Assembly (NCBI GenBank): GCA_002412595.1
Contig: DHVJ01000057.1
Span: forward strand, 1 to 52,742
DNA: 52,742 nucleotides
Source of the DNA: Anaerolineaceae bacterium UBA5211
GTDB lineage: Bacteria > Chloroflexota > Anaerolineae > Anaerolineales > Anaerolineaceae
Direction of reading: 5' to 3'
The notes beneath the pieces were generated by a model. That model ran no database searches. It was not told the origin of the DNA and saw only the letters and a list, made by a program, of their open reading frames with translations. Made by a program: the position numbers and the translations under genes. Of this stretch, positions 15,422-25,000 are shown one piece after another; the first letter of the stretch is position 1; the number at the start of each line of letters is the position of its first letter.

Positions 15422-16969
15422 CTAATCACAACACTTTAATTGTAATATAAATTTTGATCCTTTTCCCAATTCACTTTCAACCTGTAAATCTCCTTGATGG
15501 AAGCGCGCAATCCGATAGACCAGGGATAGACCGGGAGAATTTTTATCTGCAAAGTGGTTTGCCACTAGATTATCAATATCGATTTGGGAAATCCCTCTGC
15601 CCGCATCCTGAATCGTTATATACCAATACTCTCCGGTAAGATGCTCCTCGACTAAAATACTGCCGCCTAGGTGTGAATTATGGACAGTTTGATTTAAAAG
15701 ATGGTACAAAGCGGAAACAACCATGATCCTATCCACTGATATTGTCCGCTCCTCAGTGGTTAAATGCTTGTCAAAAGCTACCTGTTTTTGTCTGGCTTCC
15801 GCCTGAATTAAGGTTAATGCTTTTTCCACTAACTCTTTTGGCGCACATTCCTGAACTTTTAATCCGCCTTCATGGATCATGCGGTTTACATCCAGTAAAT
15901 CAGTTGTTACCGTGGCAATTTCATCAATCCCGTCTTGAATTAATTCCAAATATTCGCTTTGTTTGGGATTCAACTCCCCCACCATACCCAATAACTTGGA
16001 AAAGCCCTGCATATTGACCAAAGGACCGCGGAAATCATGGTTGATGGTGTCCATCATCAGTGTTAAATAAGCCTGTTTATGATTAAAGGTTGTGTCGTCA
16101 TGTAAAATCAAAACAGCCTCAGAGGTAAATGCTGCCCCTGCCAATTTTTGTCCTTTTATTTGATAATGCCGGTCTAAAATTTCAATTTCCAGATGGATCT
16201 CTTTTTGTGACGACGCCAGCCAATCAGACATGGTTGCGTTATCAAAAATGTCTTCCATCCCGGAATTAAACGTCTTTTTTGCTGAGGAATTTTCGAACAA
16301 AATCTTTTTGTCGCTGCTCACCAGTAAAATAGGTACATCAACCATTGTCAGCATTTGTTCAAAAGCCGCCGCGCTGTCCTTTCCATCAGCCAAACGGCTC
16401 GCATTAGCACAAATAGAAGTTAGCACAGCACCATAACGGGTCAGATTTTCTATTTCATAGTCGGAGAATTCTTTTACTGCTTCAAAGGAAATCCAAAAAT
16501 ACCCGGAAATATCATTGGTTTTCAGAAAACGAAATGCCCCGATGGCTTTTGGATATCTTCGGTCCGGCGTGAACTTTATTGAGTGAACTTTAGTGGTGTC
16601 ATTGATAATTAATTGCTCTTTATCTTGAAGCTGCTGAACGATCTGTTTATCCAGATAAGCATAGTCCTGCGCAAATTCACCGCTGGTTGCTTCCATCGTA
16701 CGGCCAATATTAAAGGGAACATGTTGCTGCACCAATATACGTACACTACTACAGCCAACCATATTGAATTCTTGAATTGCCCGATCCAGGCCCTGTTGCA
16801 AGTCTTCCGAAAGAAAATAACCTTCCAAAACCTTGTTTTTCAACGTCAGGATTTTAAGTTCCTGGTTCTGGCGATTCAAGGAATTGGTTAAATGCAGTAA
16901 ATAACTCCGTAATTCGGGGTCCTTTACCGTGTCAATATTAAAAACACTACTGGTTTTTTTTTGCGCCAT
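15422..16969 (-). CDS. orphan sensor histidine kinase (GAF-PAS-HisKA-HATPase), soluble
   Basis: A 515-residue cytoplasmic protein with no membrane segment. Order: N-terminal coiled coil, GAF-like region (about 45-195), PAS-like region (about 205-300), HisKA with the H-box 'TINHDFRGPL' near residue 311, then a C-terminal HATPase_c. The ATPase keeps G1 ('DAGRGIS') and G2 ('GLSLVYRIARFHQG'), but the N-box reads 'LLNQTVHNS', with Gln where the conserved Asn is expected. No response regulator gene is adjacent. A run of nine A falls at codons 3-6, a possible slippage site. The signal is unknown. Confidence 0.85.
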   Translation of the reverse strand: MAQKKTSSVFNIDTVKDPELRSYLLHLTNSLNRQNQELKILTLKNKVLEGYFLSEDLQQGLDRAIQEFNMVGCSSVRILVQQHVPFNIGRTMEATSGEFAQDYAYLDKQIVQQLQDKEQLIINDTTKVHSIKFTPDRRYPKAIGAFRFLKTNDISGYFWISFEAVKEFSDYEIENLTRYGAVLTSICANASRLADGKDSAAAFEQMLTMVDVPILLVSSDKKILFENSSAKKTFNSGMEDIFDNATMSDWLASSQKEIHLEIEILDRHYQIKGQKLAGAAFTSEAVLILHDDTTFNHKQAYLTLMMDTINHDFRGPLVNMQGFSKLLGMVGELNPKQSEYLELIQDGIDEIATVTTDLLDVNRMIHEGGLKVQECAPKELVEKALTLIQAEARQKQVAFDKHLTTEERTISVDRIMVVSALYHLLNQTVHNSHLGGSILVEEHLTGEYWYITIQDAGRGISQIDIDNLVANHFADKNSPGLSLVYRIARFHQGDLQVESELGKGSKFILQLKCCD

Positions 16970-17100
16970 TCGCTCTTTTCTTAACTATATTTTATACCGG
17001 GAACCTTGTATTGTGATTGTACTTATGCCAGGTATTTACGTAAAACAAACCTGATAATCTGGTATCCCATTCCCCAGGGCAATGGCAGTAATGCACTTGG

Positions 17101-17793
17101 TTATCCGCTCTTTAATGCCAGTTGATAAATTTCCTCAACTACTTTATCTTTGCTCTTACCATCCGTATCAATCACAACCGCGTCCGGCGCGGCCACCAAC
17201 GGGGCAACTTTCCGAGAGGAATCCGTGGCATCCCGTTGGGTCATATTGTCCAAAATTTGCTGGTAATCCGCCTGACCTTTGCGTTTTTTATCTTCATCAT
17301 AGCGGCGTCTGGCTCTTTCCTCCACGGATGCTTTCAGAAAAACCTTCAAGTCCGCATCCGGCAGTACTATAGTCCCAATATCTCGACCCACCATAACCAC
17401 ATTTCCTTTTTGACCAAATTGCCGCTGCTGCTCAGTCAGAATTTGCCGGACCTGTTTATATGTAGAAACCTGCGAAACATTGTCATTCACGTAATCCTTA
17501 CGAATTTCCCAGGTGACATCCACGCCATCTACCAAAATATCATTGCTGCGACCATCCGCGACACTTGGTTTTTCAATCTCAATCTTGACTTTTGTTGTCA
17601 GGTCTGAAACCGCCTGCTCATCATTTATATCCAGGCCGGCTTTAACCGCTGCCCAGGCTGCGGCTCGATACATCACACCGGTATCCAGAAAGAGATAACC
17701 CAAGCGCTCCGCCAGGCTCAGCCCTACACTGGTTTTGCCGGATGCCACCGGTCCATCAATTGCTATATTCTTTGCAGTTGCCAAAATTTTCAC
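17101..17793 (-). CDS. cmk: cytidylate kinase
   Basis: A 230-residue CMP/dCMP kinase of normal length. It has the P-loop 'IDGPVASGKTS' (12-22), 'LDTGVMYRA' (36-44), 'VMVGRDIGTIVLPDADLKVFL' (NMP-binding/core region) and the LID-like 'RRRYDEDKKRKG'. It phosphorylates CMP and dCMP for nucleotide supply. The GTG start directly abuts the TAA of the preceding gene, with GGGAG only three bases before it. A TTG three codons later would have wider spacing, so the exact start is uncertain. It is the last gene of the long lepA-to-cmk series. Confidence 0.96.
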   Translation of the reverse strand: MKILATAKNIAIDGPVASGKTSVGLSLAERLGYLFLDTGVMYRAAAWAAVKAGLDINDEQAVSDLTTKVKIEIEKPSVADGRSNDILVDGVDVTWEIRKDYVNDNVSQVSTYKQVRQILTEQQRQFGQKGNVVMVGRDIGTIVLPDADLKVFLKASVEERARRRYDEDKKRKGQADYQQILDNMTQRDATDSSRKVAPLVAAPDAVVIDTDGKSKDKVVEEIYQLALKSG

Positions 17794-19515
17794 TTACTCC
17801 CAATAAGAATTTACAAACAAAGTTTTATTTACCCAAACAAAATTCGTTTCCCGCATCATCTGGCCCTGCCTGAAAATCAGCCAAAACCAGAAATCCGTAT
17901 CGGTGAGGCTCTTGCCCGGCTGCCAGATCCACAAGGGATAACTGTTGGCATTGAAATCCTGCCCATAATAACCATCCGCGCTGCTGCCCGACACCCCCTC
18001 ACGGGTATCCGTGACCAACACGGCCAAACGCTGATCAGTCGTAATGGAAGACAATTCTTCAGCCGAAAATTTCCGGCTCAATTCCCATTCAACCGCGCTG
18101 TTTGACTGGCCTATAAATCCGACGCGCATATCCACGCCTGTATCGGTGCTGGTCAGGTCAGCATTACGAATAATATCCTCAACCGTTTCCGCACCCTCAA
18201 AATAACCGCCCCACAGAATTTCCCCGGCAGGGTTGCCATTCAAACCCAGGGAACGCCAGGAAAAAGCGATCTGGAAAACCAACATAACCACCACCAGCCC
18301 GCTGCGCAAGGCCGTCAACGCCAAAGGTACGGTATCGTTATACGCCAGGAATAGCACAACCATGGTCGTCATAACCAGCAAAGATATGACTGAAAGCAGG
18401 TTGGTCACCAGGTCCAGCCCATACTGGATTTGATAGATCAACATAACAACAGTCATGCAAAGGCTAACCAACAGACAAACGATGATGAGGGTATAAATCT
18501 TGATCTTGGCCGTACCTGAATAGGCATTGAATTGGTCCATCAACGTGCTCAGGTTAATAGCACCCATCACCCACAAGGGACTGCTGACCCAAACCAGATC
18601 GGTAACCTGATGGCCGGGGTTCACCGCTACCAATAACAAGGCAGCCAGGCTGATCAACCACAAATGCGGGAATGCCTGCCGGCTTTCATCGGATCTGGAT
18701 GGGAAGAGCAAGCCCATAACACCCAGCGGAATGTAGCTGACCAGCGCGATGGGATATAACTGCGGGCTTCTGCTCAAAACGTAGGGTTGCCCCCAGCTGG
18801 TAAACATGGCGAAAATATCATTCAAACTATCGGAAAGCGGTATGCGCAACAGGAACAAGACCAACACAAGTCCGCACAGAACCGCAGCCAAACTGTGGAT
18901 ATTTTCGCGCAAGGATTCCCAAATTGCGTGGAAAAACGTTTTCACAGAATCCGTGTCTTTTTGCAGGAGCAGCGCTAAATAAAAAAGCAATGCCAGCCCA
19001 AACGCGTAAAAAATCGCCCGTCCTGAAAGCAGAAATGCCAGAAAAACCAGTATGCCCGGAAAATATTTTTTGCGATGAATCAAACCTAAGCTGACAACCA
19101 GCGTACACAAGGTCAACAGGCTGCTGTTGAGCTGTAAGGAAGCGGCATTTTGAAAGGGGTCCAGGATAATCAGACCAGACAAGATCAACGCCGGTTTTTC
19201 TCCAATCCAATCATCAAATAGCAGCGGAACCATTGCCAGCAGTGCGCCGGCCAACACTACCCAAAAACGCACAACCAGGTGCCCGCTGCCGAAAAGCCCC
19301 ATAAGCGGCAGGGTTAGCAGCTGATATAAGAGTGAACCACGGCTGCTTGCAGCAGCCGCCCCATCACGCGTGAGGTTCAACAGGATATCCGCTTCCGACT
19401 GGGTAATGGTCAACCGGCTGGCCGCGAACATACGTAAACCCAAGGCAAACAGGAAGATTACCAGGTAGTAAAGATGCTTCACCTGCAATTTGGGCATTGT
19501 CTGTTTATTCTCCAT
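17794..19515 (-). CDS. polytopic membrane protein, GT-C (ArnT/PMT-like) glycosyltransferase-like
   Basis: A 573-residue protein with roughly ten or more membrane segments and a C-terminal extracytoplasmic part of about 130 residues. The N-terminal layout (a first TM, then the acidic loop 'TQSEADILLNL', where GT-C enzymes place their catalytic acid) resembles GT39/ArnT-type enzymes that transfer sugars from lipid-phosphate donors. Sequence signatures are weak, so this is a fold-level guess. It overlaps the upstream DUF2298 gene by 11 nt and abuts cmk with no spacer. Confidence 0.6.
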   Translation of the reverse strand: MENKQTMPKLQVKHLYYLVIFLFALGLRMFAASRLTITQSEADILLNLTRDGAAAASSRGSLLYQLLTLPLMGLFGSGHLVVRFWVVLAGALLAMVPLLFDDWIGEKPALILSGLIILDPFQNAASLQLNSSLLTLCTLVVSLGLIHRKKYFPGILVFLAFLLSGRAIFYAFGLALLFYLALLLQKDTDSVKTFFHAIWESLRENIHSLAAVLCGLVLVLFLLRIPLSDSLNDIFAMFTSWGQPYVLSRSPQLYPIALVSYIPLGVMGLLFPSRSDESRQAFPHLWLISLAALLLVAVNPGHQVTDLVWVSSPLWVMGAINLSTLMDQFNAYSGTAKIKIYTLIIVCLLVSLCMTVVMLIYQIQYGLDLVTNLLSVISLLVMTTMVVLFLAYNDTVPLALTALRSGLVVVMLVFQIAFSWRSLGLNGNPAGEILWGGYFEGAETVEDIIRNADLTSTDTGVDMRVGFIGQSNSAVEWELSRKFSAEELSSITTDQRLAVLVTDTREGVSGSSADGYYGQDFNANSYPLWIWQPGKSLTDTDFWFWLIFRQGQMMRETNFVWVNKTLFVNSYWE

Positions 19516-22042
19516 TTAAGCTCACTTCCATCCATGAATATATGACAGCATCCTGATTGCTGAATTCTACCTTCATGTGGTTGACAAATTTACTCTCATG
19601 CACCTGATATAGGCTGCGTTCCGTGCTTCCAATGAAAACATAGCGGATATCATAAGTGGATAGAATTTGTCTGGCAGTCTCCCAATCATCAGTCTCGTAC
19701 AGCTCTTTGATATCATTTTCCCGGCTGCCGATTTCCGCTCCGCCACCGCGCCACTGCAATTCATGTCCCGGCCAACCCAATACCGCTGGATAACCACTCA
19801 ACTTGGAAACCCGCCCATAGCTGCTGTAACTGCCGCCGATGGCTTCAGCCACCGTACCGTAGGGCAGGGTATCCAGAAATTGGATAGCTTGCACATCCAA
19901 CGCATTGGAACTGGCATAATACTGATTTCCATCCAACGACCACTCAATATTCTTGAAGGAATTGGTTTTATTTAGGATTCCATAAGCAGGATAGACCAGC
20001 CCAACACCAATGACCAGGATTGCTCCAAGCGTCAGCAGCGTTTTGCGCCAGCCCATTTTCAGGAAGGTCAGCCCGCCTACAGCGTAAGCTGCCGCCAGCG
20101 ACCACAGTATCCATACCTGAAAATAGAATTTAAAAATGGTATTCATACGCCAGCCGAACTGGTCGCGCAAATAGAAAAATTCCGGGAAAATCGCCAGCAG
20201 CGCCCCCATCAGGATTACCAACAGGATAAAGGTATCAGAAGAATGCGTTTCTTGTGACTGCGGCTCTTCTTCGAGCTCATCTTCAGCCGGCTTATTGAAA
20301 AGGAGTGTCCAGATAAGCGTGATAGCCAGCAACAGCCCTAAAACCATCAACGGTTGGTCGAAGAATTTTTGGATAGCCATGGTGATCAACTGGCTGTTGG
20401 ATTGTGCGTCATAGACTCCCAGCAGGCTTTGGTTAGCATACAACAGCAATTGGATTTTTTCAGAGTTTCCACCGGACCCAGACAAGAGCTGCGGGCCAAT
20501 TTGAGCTATTGCAGGGATCATCAATGATAAAAGGAACAATACCAGGCTGATGACCATGCCCAGCAAAAAAGCGTTCAGCCATTTACGCCAGGGGAATTTC
20601 TTGCCAAGTTTGGAGATCAAATAGGCCAACAGCACCATGATTTGCGGGAAGAACATCACCCAAAAATGTACTGCGCGTGTATGAAATACCAGACTGGGCA
20701 GCATTCCTCCGGCTTGCGAGGACAAACTAACCAGGAAAGGAAAATACAGGAAGATGCATGCCACCCCAAAAGATATAGCAAAGGCAAAGAATTTAACCCA
20801 ACTCCCTTTTCCCCAGCCTTCTGCCTTAAAAACGGGTACAGCCAAAGCCAGGCAAATCAGGCCAAAATAAATCGGAAAATCCCAGGTATTGAGAAACAGC
20901 AGGCTGCCAGTGGTTAAAGCCAGGAACCACAGCGTGGGACTTTTGAAATAATCCAGCAAATGGATACCGCCTCCCATGTCCGCAATGGAAAAGCGCAGCA
21001 CATAGAATGCTGCGTAAAGCGCTAATAAGACATAGGGCATTGCCAATACGTGCGGGTGCAAATCTGCCAACAGGTAAGAGAAGAAGGGGAACTCGTCGAT
21101 GATCTCACGAGATTGACCCGTGATGGTGTAATCCTGCAGTACTCGCGATGCGCGCCACCACCATGTTCCGCCCACCCGGCTTGGGCTCCAGTCAAATGGC
21201 AGGCTGGGAGCTTGGGTCAGGTCCTGAATATCCAACCACTGCCAAAAGCCGGAAGTATAACTGCCATCCGCTCCGGCTTGCCAGAATAAGCCCCTGGAAT
21301 GCAGCATCTCTAAAAATCCTTCCCCGTTGCTTACAATCAGAATAAACAGGGGCGCCAGCAGAGAAATCAACAAGATTTGGCGCAGCTTCTTTTGGCCAAT
21401 GACCTGTTTTAATTCCAGTGCTTTTTGTGCCAGCAGATTGATCAACAAACCGGATGAAACCACTGCCACCAGCGCAAAGGTCATAGAAATCGCCAGGTTG
21501 AAGGCTGTGCCGGAGGCGGTGCCCAGCAGGTGCATCAGCGCCGCCACGATCAGGTAGCCGAAATAATAATAAGAGATGGCATAACCGGAAAGCCAGGGAT
21601 CATTGGGCGGGAAAGACGGCGATTGGTAAATGCCATTGATAAAAGCCAGCTCCATGGGTTTTTCTGTGCCGACAATTTCAGGATTTGCGCCGCGCACGAT
21701 TGCCCAAATCAAAAATGCGCTAAAGAACACCGCTTCCTGAAAAAGCAGCATGCGCCGATTATCCTTCAACCAGGTACATGATTCACTTAAATCCAATTTT
21801 TTGACCAGCAAAGCAGCCGCAGCCAGCAGCAACAAAACAGCACTGGCAGCCCCGGCGCGGTTATTTGACAACAATCCGCTCAGGTTGCCCATCCAATATA
21901 TGTAACCCCACAGCAGCAAGCCGACCACTTTGGACACGGTGAAACCGCGGTCATAAGCACGTTTAAAAATCGCGGCGCACAGCGGAAACGCCAGCCACCC
22001 TAAAATCGCAATGAACACATACCATAGCAAGAAATCAACCAT
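19505..22042 (-). CDS. DUF2298 (Chlor_Arch_YYY) membrane protein
   Basis: An 845-residue polytopic membrane protein of the DUF2298/YYY family, known mainly from Chloroflexota and archaea. The signature tyrosine stretch is in 'PWLSGYAISYYYFGYL' after 'MELAFINGIYQSPSFPPNDPW'. Other family features are 'EFPFFSYLLADLHPHVLAMP' and 'RMNTIFKFYFQVW'. The C-terminal part (about 725-845) is a soluble domain with 'VFIGSTERSLY'. Function is unproven; linkage to GT-C proteins here suggests cell-surface glycan or lipid-linked sugar chemistry. It lies 6 nt after the giant fusion gene and overlaps the next gene by 11 nt. Confidence 0.85.
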   Translation of the reverse strand: MVDFLLWYVFIAILGWLAFPLCAAIFKRAYDRGFTVSKVVGLLLWGYIYWMGNLSGLLSNNRAGAASAVLLLLAAAALLVKKLDLSESCTWLKDNRRMLLFQEAVFFSAFLIWAIVRGANPEIVGTEKPMELAFINGIYQSPSFPPNDPWLSGYAISYYYFGYLIVAALMHLLGTASGTAFNLAISMTFALVAVVSSGLLINLLAQKALELKQVIGQKKLRQILLISLLAPLFILIVSNGEGFLEMLHSRGLFWQAGADGSYTSGFWQWLDIQDLTQAPSLPFDWSPSRVGGTWWWRASRVLQDYTITGQSREIIDEFPFFSYLLADLHPHVLAMPYVLLALYAAFYVLRFSIADMGGGIHLLDYFKSPTLWFLALTTGSLLFLNTWDFPIYFGLICLALAVPVFKAEGWGKGSWVKFFAFAISFGVACIFLYFPFLVSLSSQAGGMLPSLVFHTRAVHFWVMFFPQIMVLLAYLISKLGKKFPWRKWLNAFLLGMVISLVLFLLSLMIPAIAQIGPQLLSGSGGNSEKIQLLLYANQSLLGVYDAQSNSQLITMAIQKFFDQPLMVLGLLLAITLIWTLLFNKPAEDELEEEPQSQETHSSDTFILLVILMGALLAIFPEFFYLRDQFGWRMNTIFKFYFQVWILWSLAAAYAVGGLTFLKMGWRKTLLTLGAILVIGVGLVYPAYGILNKTNSFKNIEWSLDGNQYYASSNALDVQAIQFLDTLPYGTVAEAIGGSYSSYGRVSKLSGYPAVLGWPGHELQWRGGGAEIGSRENDIKELYETDDWETARQILSTYDIRYVFIGSTERSLYQVHESKFVNHMKVEFSNQDAVIYSWMEVSLNGE

Positions 22043-22048
22043 AACTTC

Positions 22049-25000
22049 CTACTCAATCACCTGATAAATCGCGGTCTGCTGGTAACTGAACACTTTCTCC
22101 CACAGCCGGCCATCCTGCGCCTCAAATTTGGACAATTGCTCTTCCGTAAACAGTGAGCTTTCCAACTGCCCGACAACGATATATTCAATATCATACTGGT
22201 CAATCAATTCTTTACAGCGCTCAATATTTTCCGTTTGATAAAACTCGTTGACATCATCGATACGCTCATACACCCAGTCGCTCGAATTGATGGCGCGCTG
22301 CTGGCGCTCGTGCCAATTCCAGCCAATCACACTCGGCAGGCCTGTATAAATTGTATAGCGGTTTCCCCACTGATATTCACTCACATTGGCTTCTAAAACG
22401 ACGGGAGAACCGGTTACATTGTCCTGCATCCAGCGGATGCCGGCGTAATCCTGCGAAAGGTCCATGGTGGTGTCATTTTCAAAGTATGTGGAATACTTCA
22501 TATAGTCCATACCGTCCAGCGTAAGCGGGACATCTCCACTGATGCGGTCAGTAATTTTATCGGCGCTGGCCAGCACAGGAAATAACGCTGTGGAAAAAAG
22601 CAGCAGTCCCAGCAGCACCTGCCAGACCGTGCTCCAGTTGGGACTCCATTTTTGTTTAATCTGTGGAACCAGTCTAAAGAGGTAAAAGGCTGCACTAAGG
22701 GATAAGAACGTCCAGGCTTGCAGGTAGAACTTGAACACCGTATTCATGCGGCCAATATCCCCGCGCAGAGCGATTAGTTCCACCATCAGGGTCAAACCCA
22801 ATCCCGCCAGCGTGATCAGGATAACCAGGCGAGTACTCTCTTCGTAATCCGGACGGAAGAACAACAATACCAGCAGCAGCACAGCCGGCGCGATCACCAG
22901 CACCACCTCTACGCCGCTGAATGCCAGGACCAGCACGACAGCGATAAGCAACACCACAGCCGCAGTGATCCAGTTGCGCCGCTCGTAGAAAGGCTTTAAG
23001 GCGGAAACAGGGGTAGTAGCCAGCCAATCGCGCATTTCCCAAACAGCAAAGCTGTAGATGATAAAGATGAACAAACCCCAATGGGTCAGGTAAGAACTGA
23101 TGGGGGTGCGATCACCTTCCCAAATATTCACAGCCGAATAAGCCTGCCCGAACCAATAGGTGAAGGGATAATAAAACAAATAGGTTGCCGCCACAAAGAG
23201 CGCTTCAATTAAAATCAGCCACAACACTCTGCGCAATTTTCCTGACAGGTAGGGGAAGAATTTTTCCGGTAAGGCCGCATAACGGTAAAGCACATATCCC
23301 AATACCAATACCGTCATAAACAGAAAAACGGGGTAATCCCAGGTATTGGTCGGTTTGAGCGTTCCGACAAACAAAGCACCAGCCGCCAGTTGCAGGAGCG
23401 TATGGCTTGCTTTTTGATTGTTGAGGCGATTCTTGAGCAGCGCCTGCAGCCAGCACAATACCAGAATGGTAATGGGATAGGCGAACATGTGCGCGTGCGG
23501 GTCGCCGTACAGAAATGTGAAATAGGGAAATTCCGTGATAGGTTCGCCTGGGATGGTGCGGCTGGGGATCCAGTACCAGTCCCCCGGATAATAAGTAAAG
23601 CCGTGTCCGGCGAAATAAAGGCGGATGCCCTCAAAGAACCAGGCCAGGCGTTCGAACACGTTGCCCGTGTCCAGGGCAATCCCGGAAGTGGCAATTTTCT
23701 GGAAACCCTGGAAGAGCATTTGAATAGTGCCCAAGTTGCCCAGTACCACCACAAAACAGGCCGAGCATAGCGCCAAGCCCATCGGTCCGCCAAAAATGCG
23801 TTTCCAGATAGACCGGCCGCCGGGTTCGCCGGGATCAGTTTGTTTTCCCAGATTGGGAAACATATTCCATCCAAACGAAAAGGCTGCCATGGCCGTGAAC
23901 GAAAAGAAAGTAGGCAATATCAGGTTGTAGGCAATCGAAGGCACAATGCCGAGCAGCTTGACCGGCATAGCTGCCAGCACAAAGCCATAATAATAGTAAT
24001 TAATGTAACCGCCCGCGTACCAGGGGTCGTAAGGCGGGAAGGTATCGCTCTTCAACACTGCGTTGAAATAAGAAAAATCCATCGGCTTTTCGCCGCCCTT
24101 GTAAGGGTGCCATAAGTCCGGGTTGCCCAGACGGATGAGCAGGAAGAACAGGAAGAATGCCAGCGCAGTCAACTCAATTTTGACAAATAGCTTGCGATTT
24201 TGGCTGATCTCAGCCTTTATTTCCACACGGTTTCGCCATCCAATCCACAAGTTAGCCGCCAGCAGAAGCAGTAATACCGCCAGGATTGTCCAGCGCGTCA
24301 CCGAGACACCCGCTGATCCCAGCCACCAGACACCCAGCGTCCACACGATCAACCCAGCCAGCTTCAGCAGCGGGAAACCTTTATCCGCCAGCCCTTTGAA
24401 AATCAGCCGCCCGCTGGGGTAGAACATCCAGCCCAACAACGTGATGGTCATATACCAGATCAGGACCGTCAGGAAAGGATATTTATTCTGAATAGCTTCG
24501 TAATCAAATAAATCTGACCAGGTGCCATTGTTTTGCATTTGGGCGAACTGTTCATCGCTCAGCATCAGGTCGCCATTGGATTTTTCCGCTTCTTCCGGGG
24601 TCATGGCCTGGATCTTGTCCAAGTCCACCTGATAAAGCATGTCCGCCGCAGCTGCCAGGTCAAAATCTGCGGTTTTCTTAAACACCATCACTTTGGGATG
24701 GTCATAGACCGTGAAAGCCTCTTCGGCAAACTGTGAATTGAATTCAATTCCGAATATTTCCGGGTTGGATTGGTAAACCGTTTCCAGCTCATACCCCAAT
24801 TCTCCGGCATACATACCCGGTTGAGCTACACGGTAACAATACTGCACGTCATCGACATCACAACCGATCAACTCCTGATAAAAGAGCGTTGTTAACGGAT
24901 ACTGCTCTGGCAATTGTGTGACGCTGCCCCATTGGCGATTGGAGGTGATGATGATGTAGTCTGCCTGATCCAGAATCGAAAGAAAACGCTGGCGTTTTTC

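Noticed and set aside
16970..17100. Promoter or small RNA between cmk and the histidine kinase
   Set aside because: Only short imperfect inverted repeats and a TATAAA without a -35 were found; not enough to call a feature.
17122..17607. 161-codon open frame antisense to cmk
   Set aside because: Complement of cmk with no domain or start signals.
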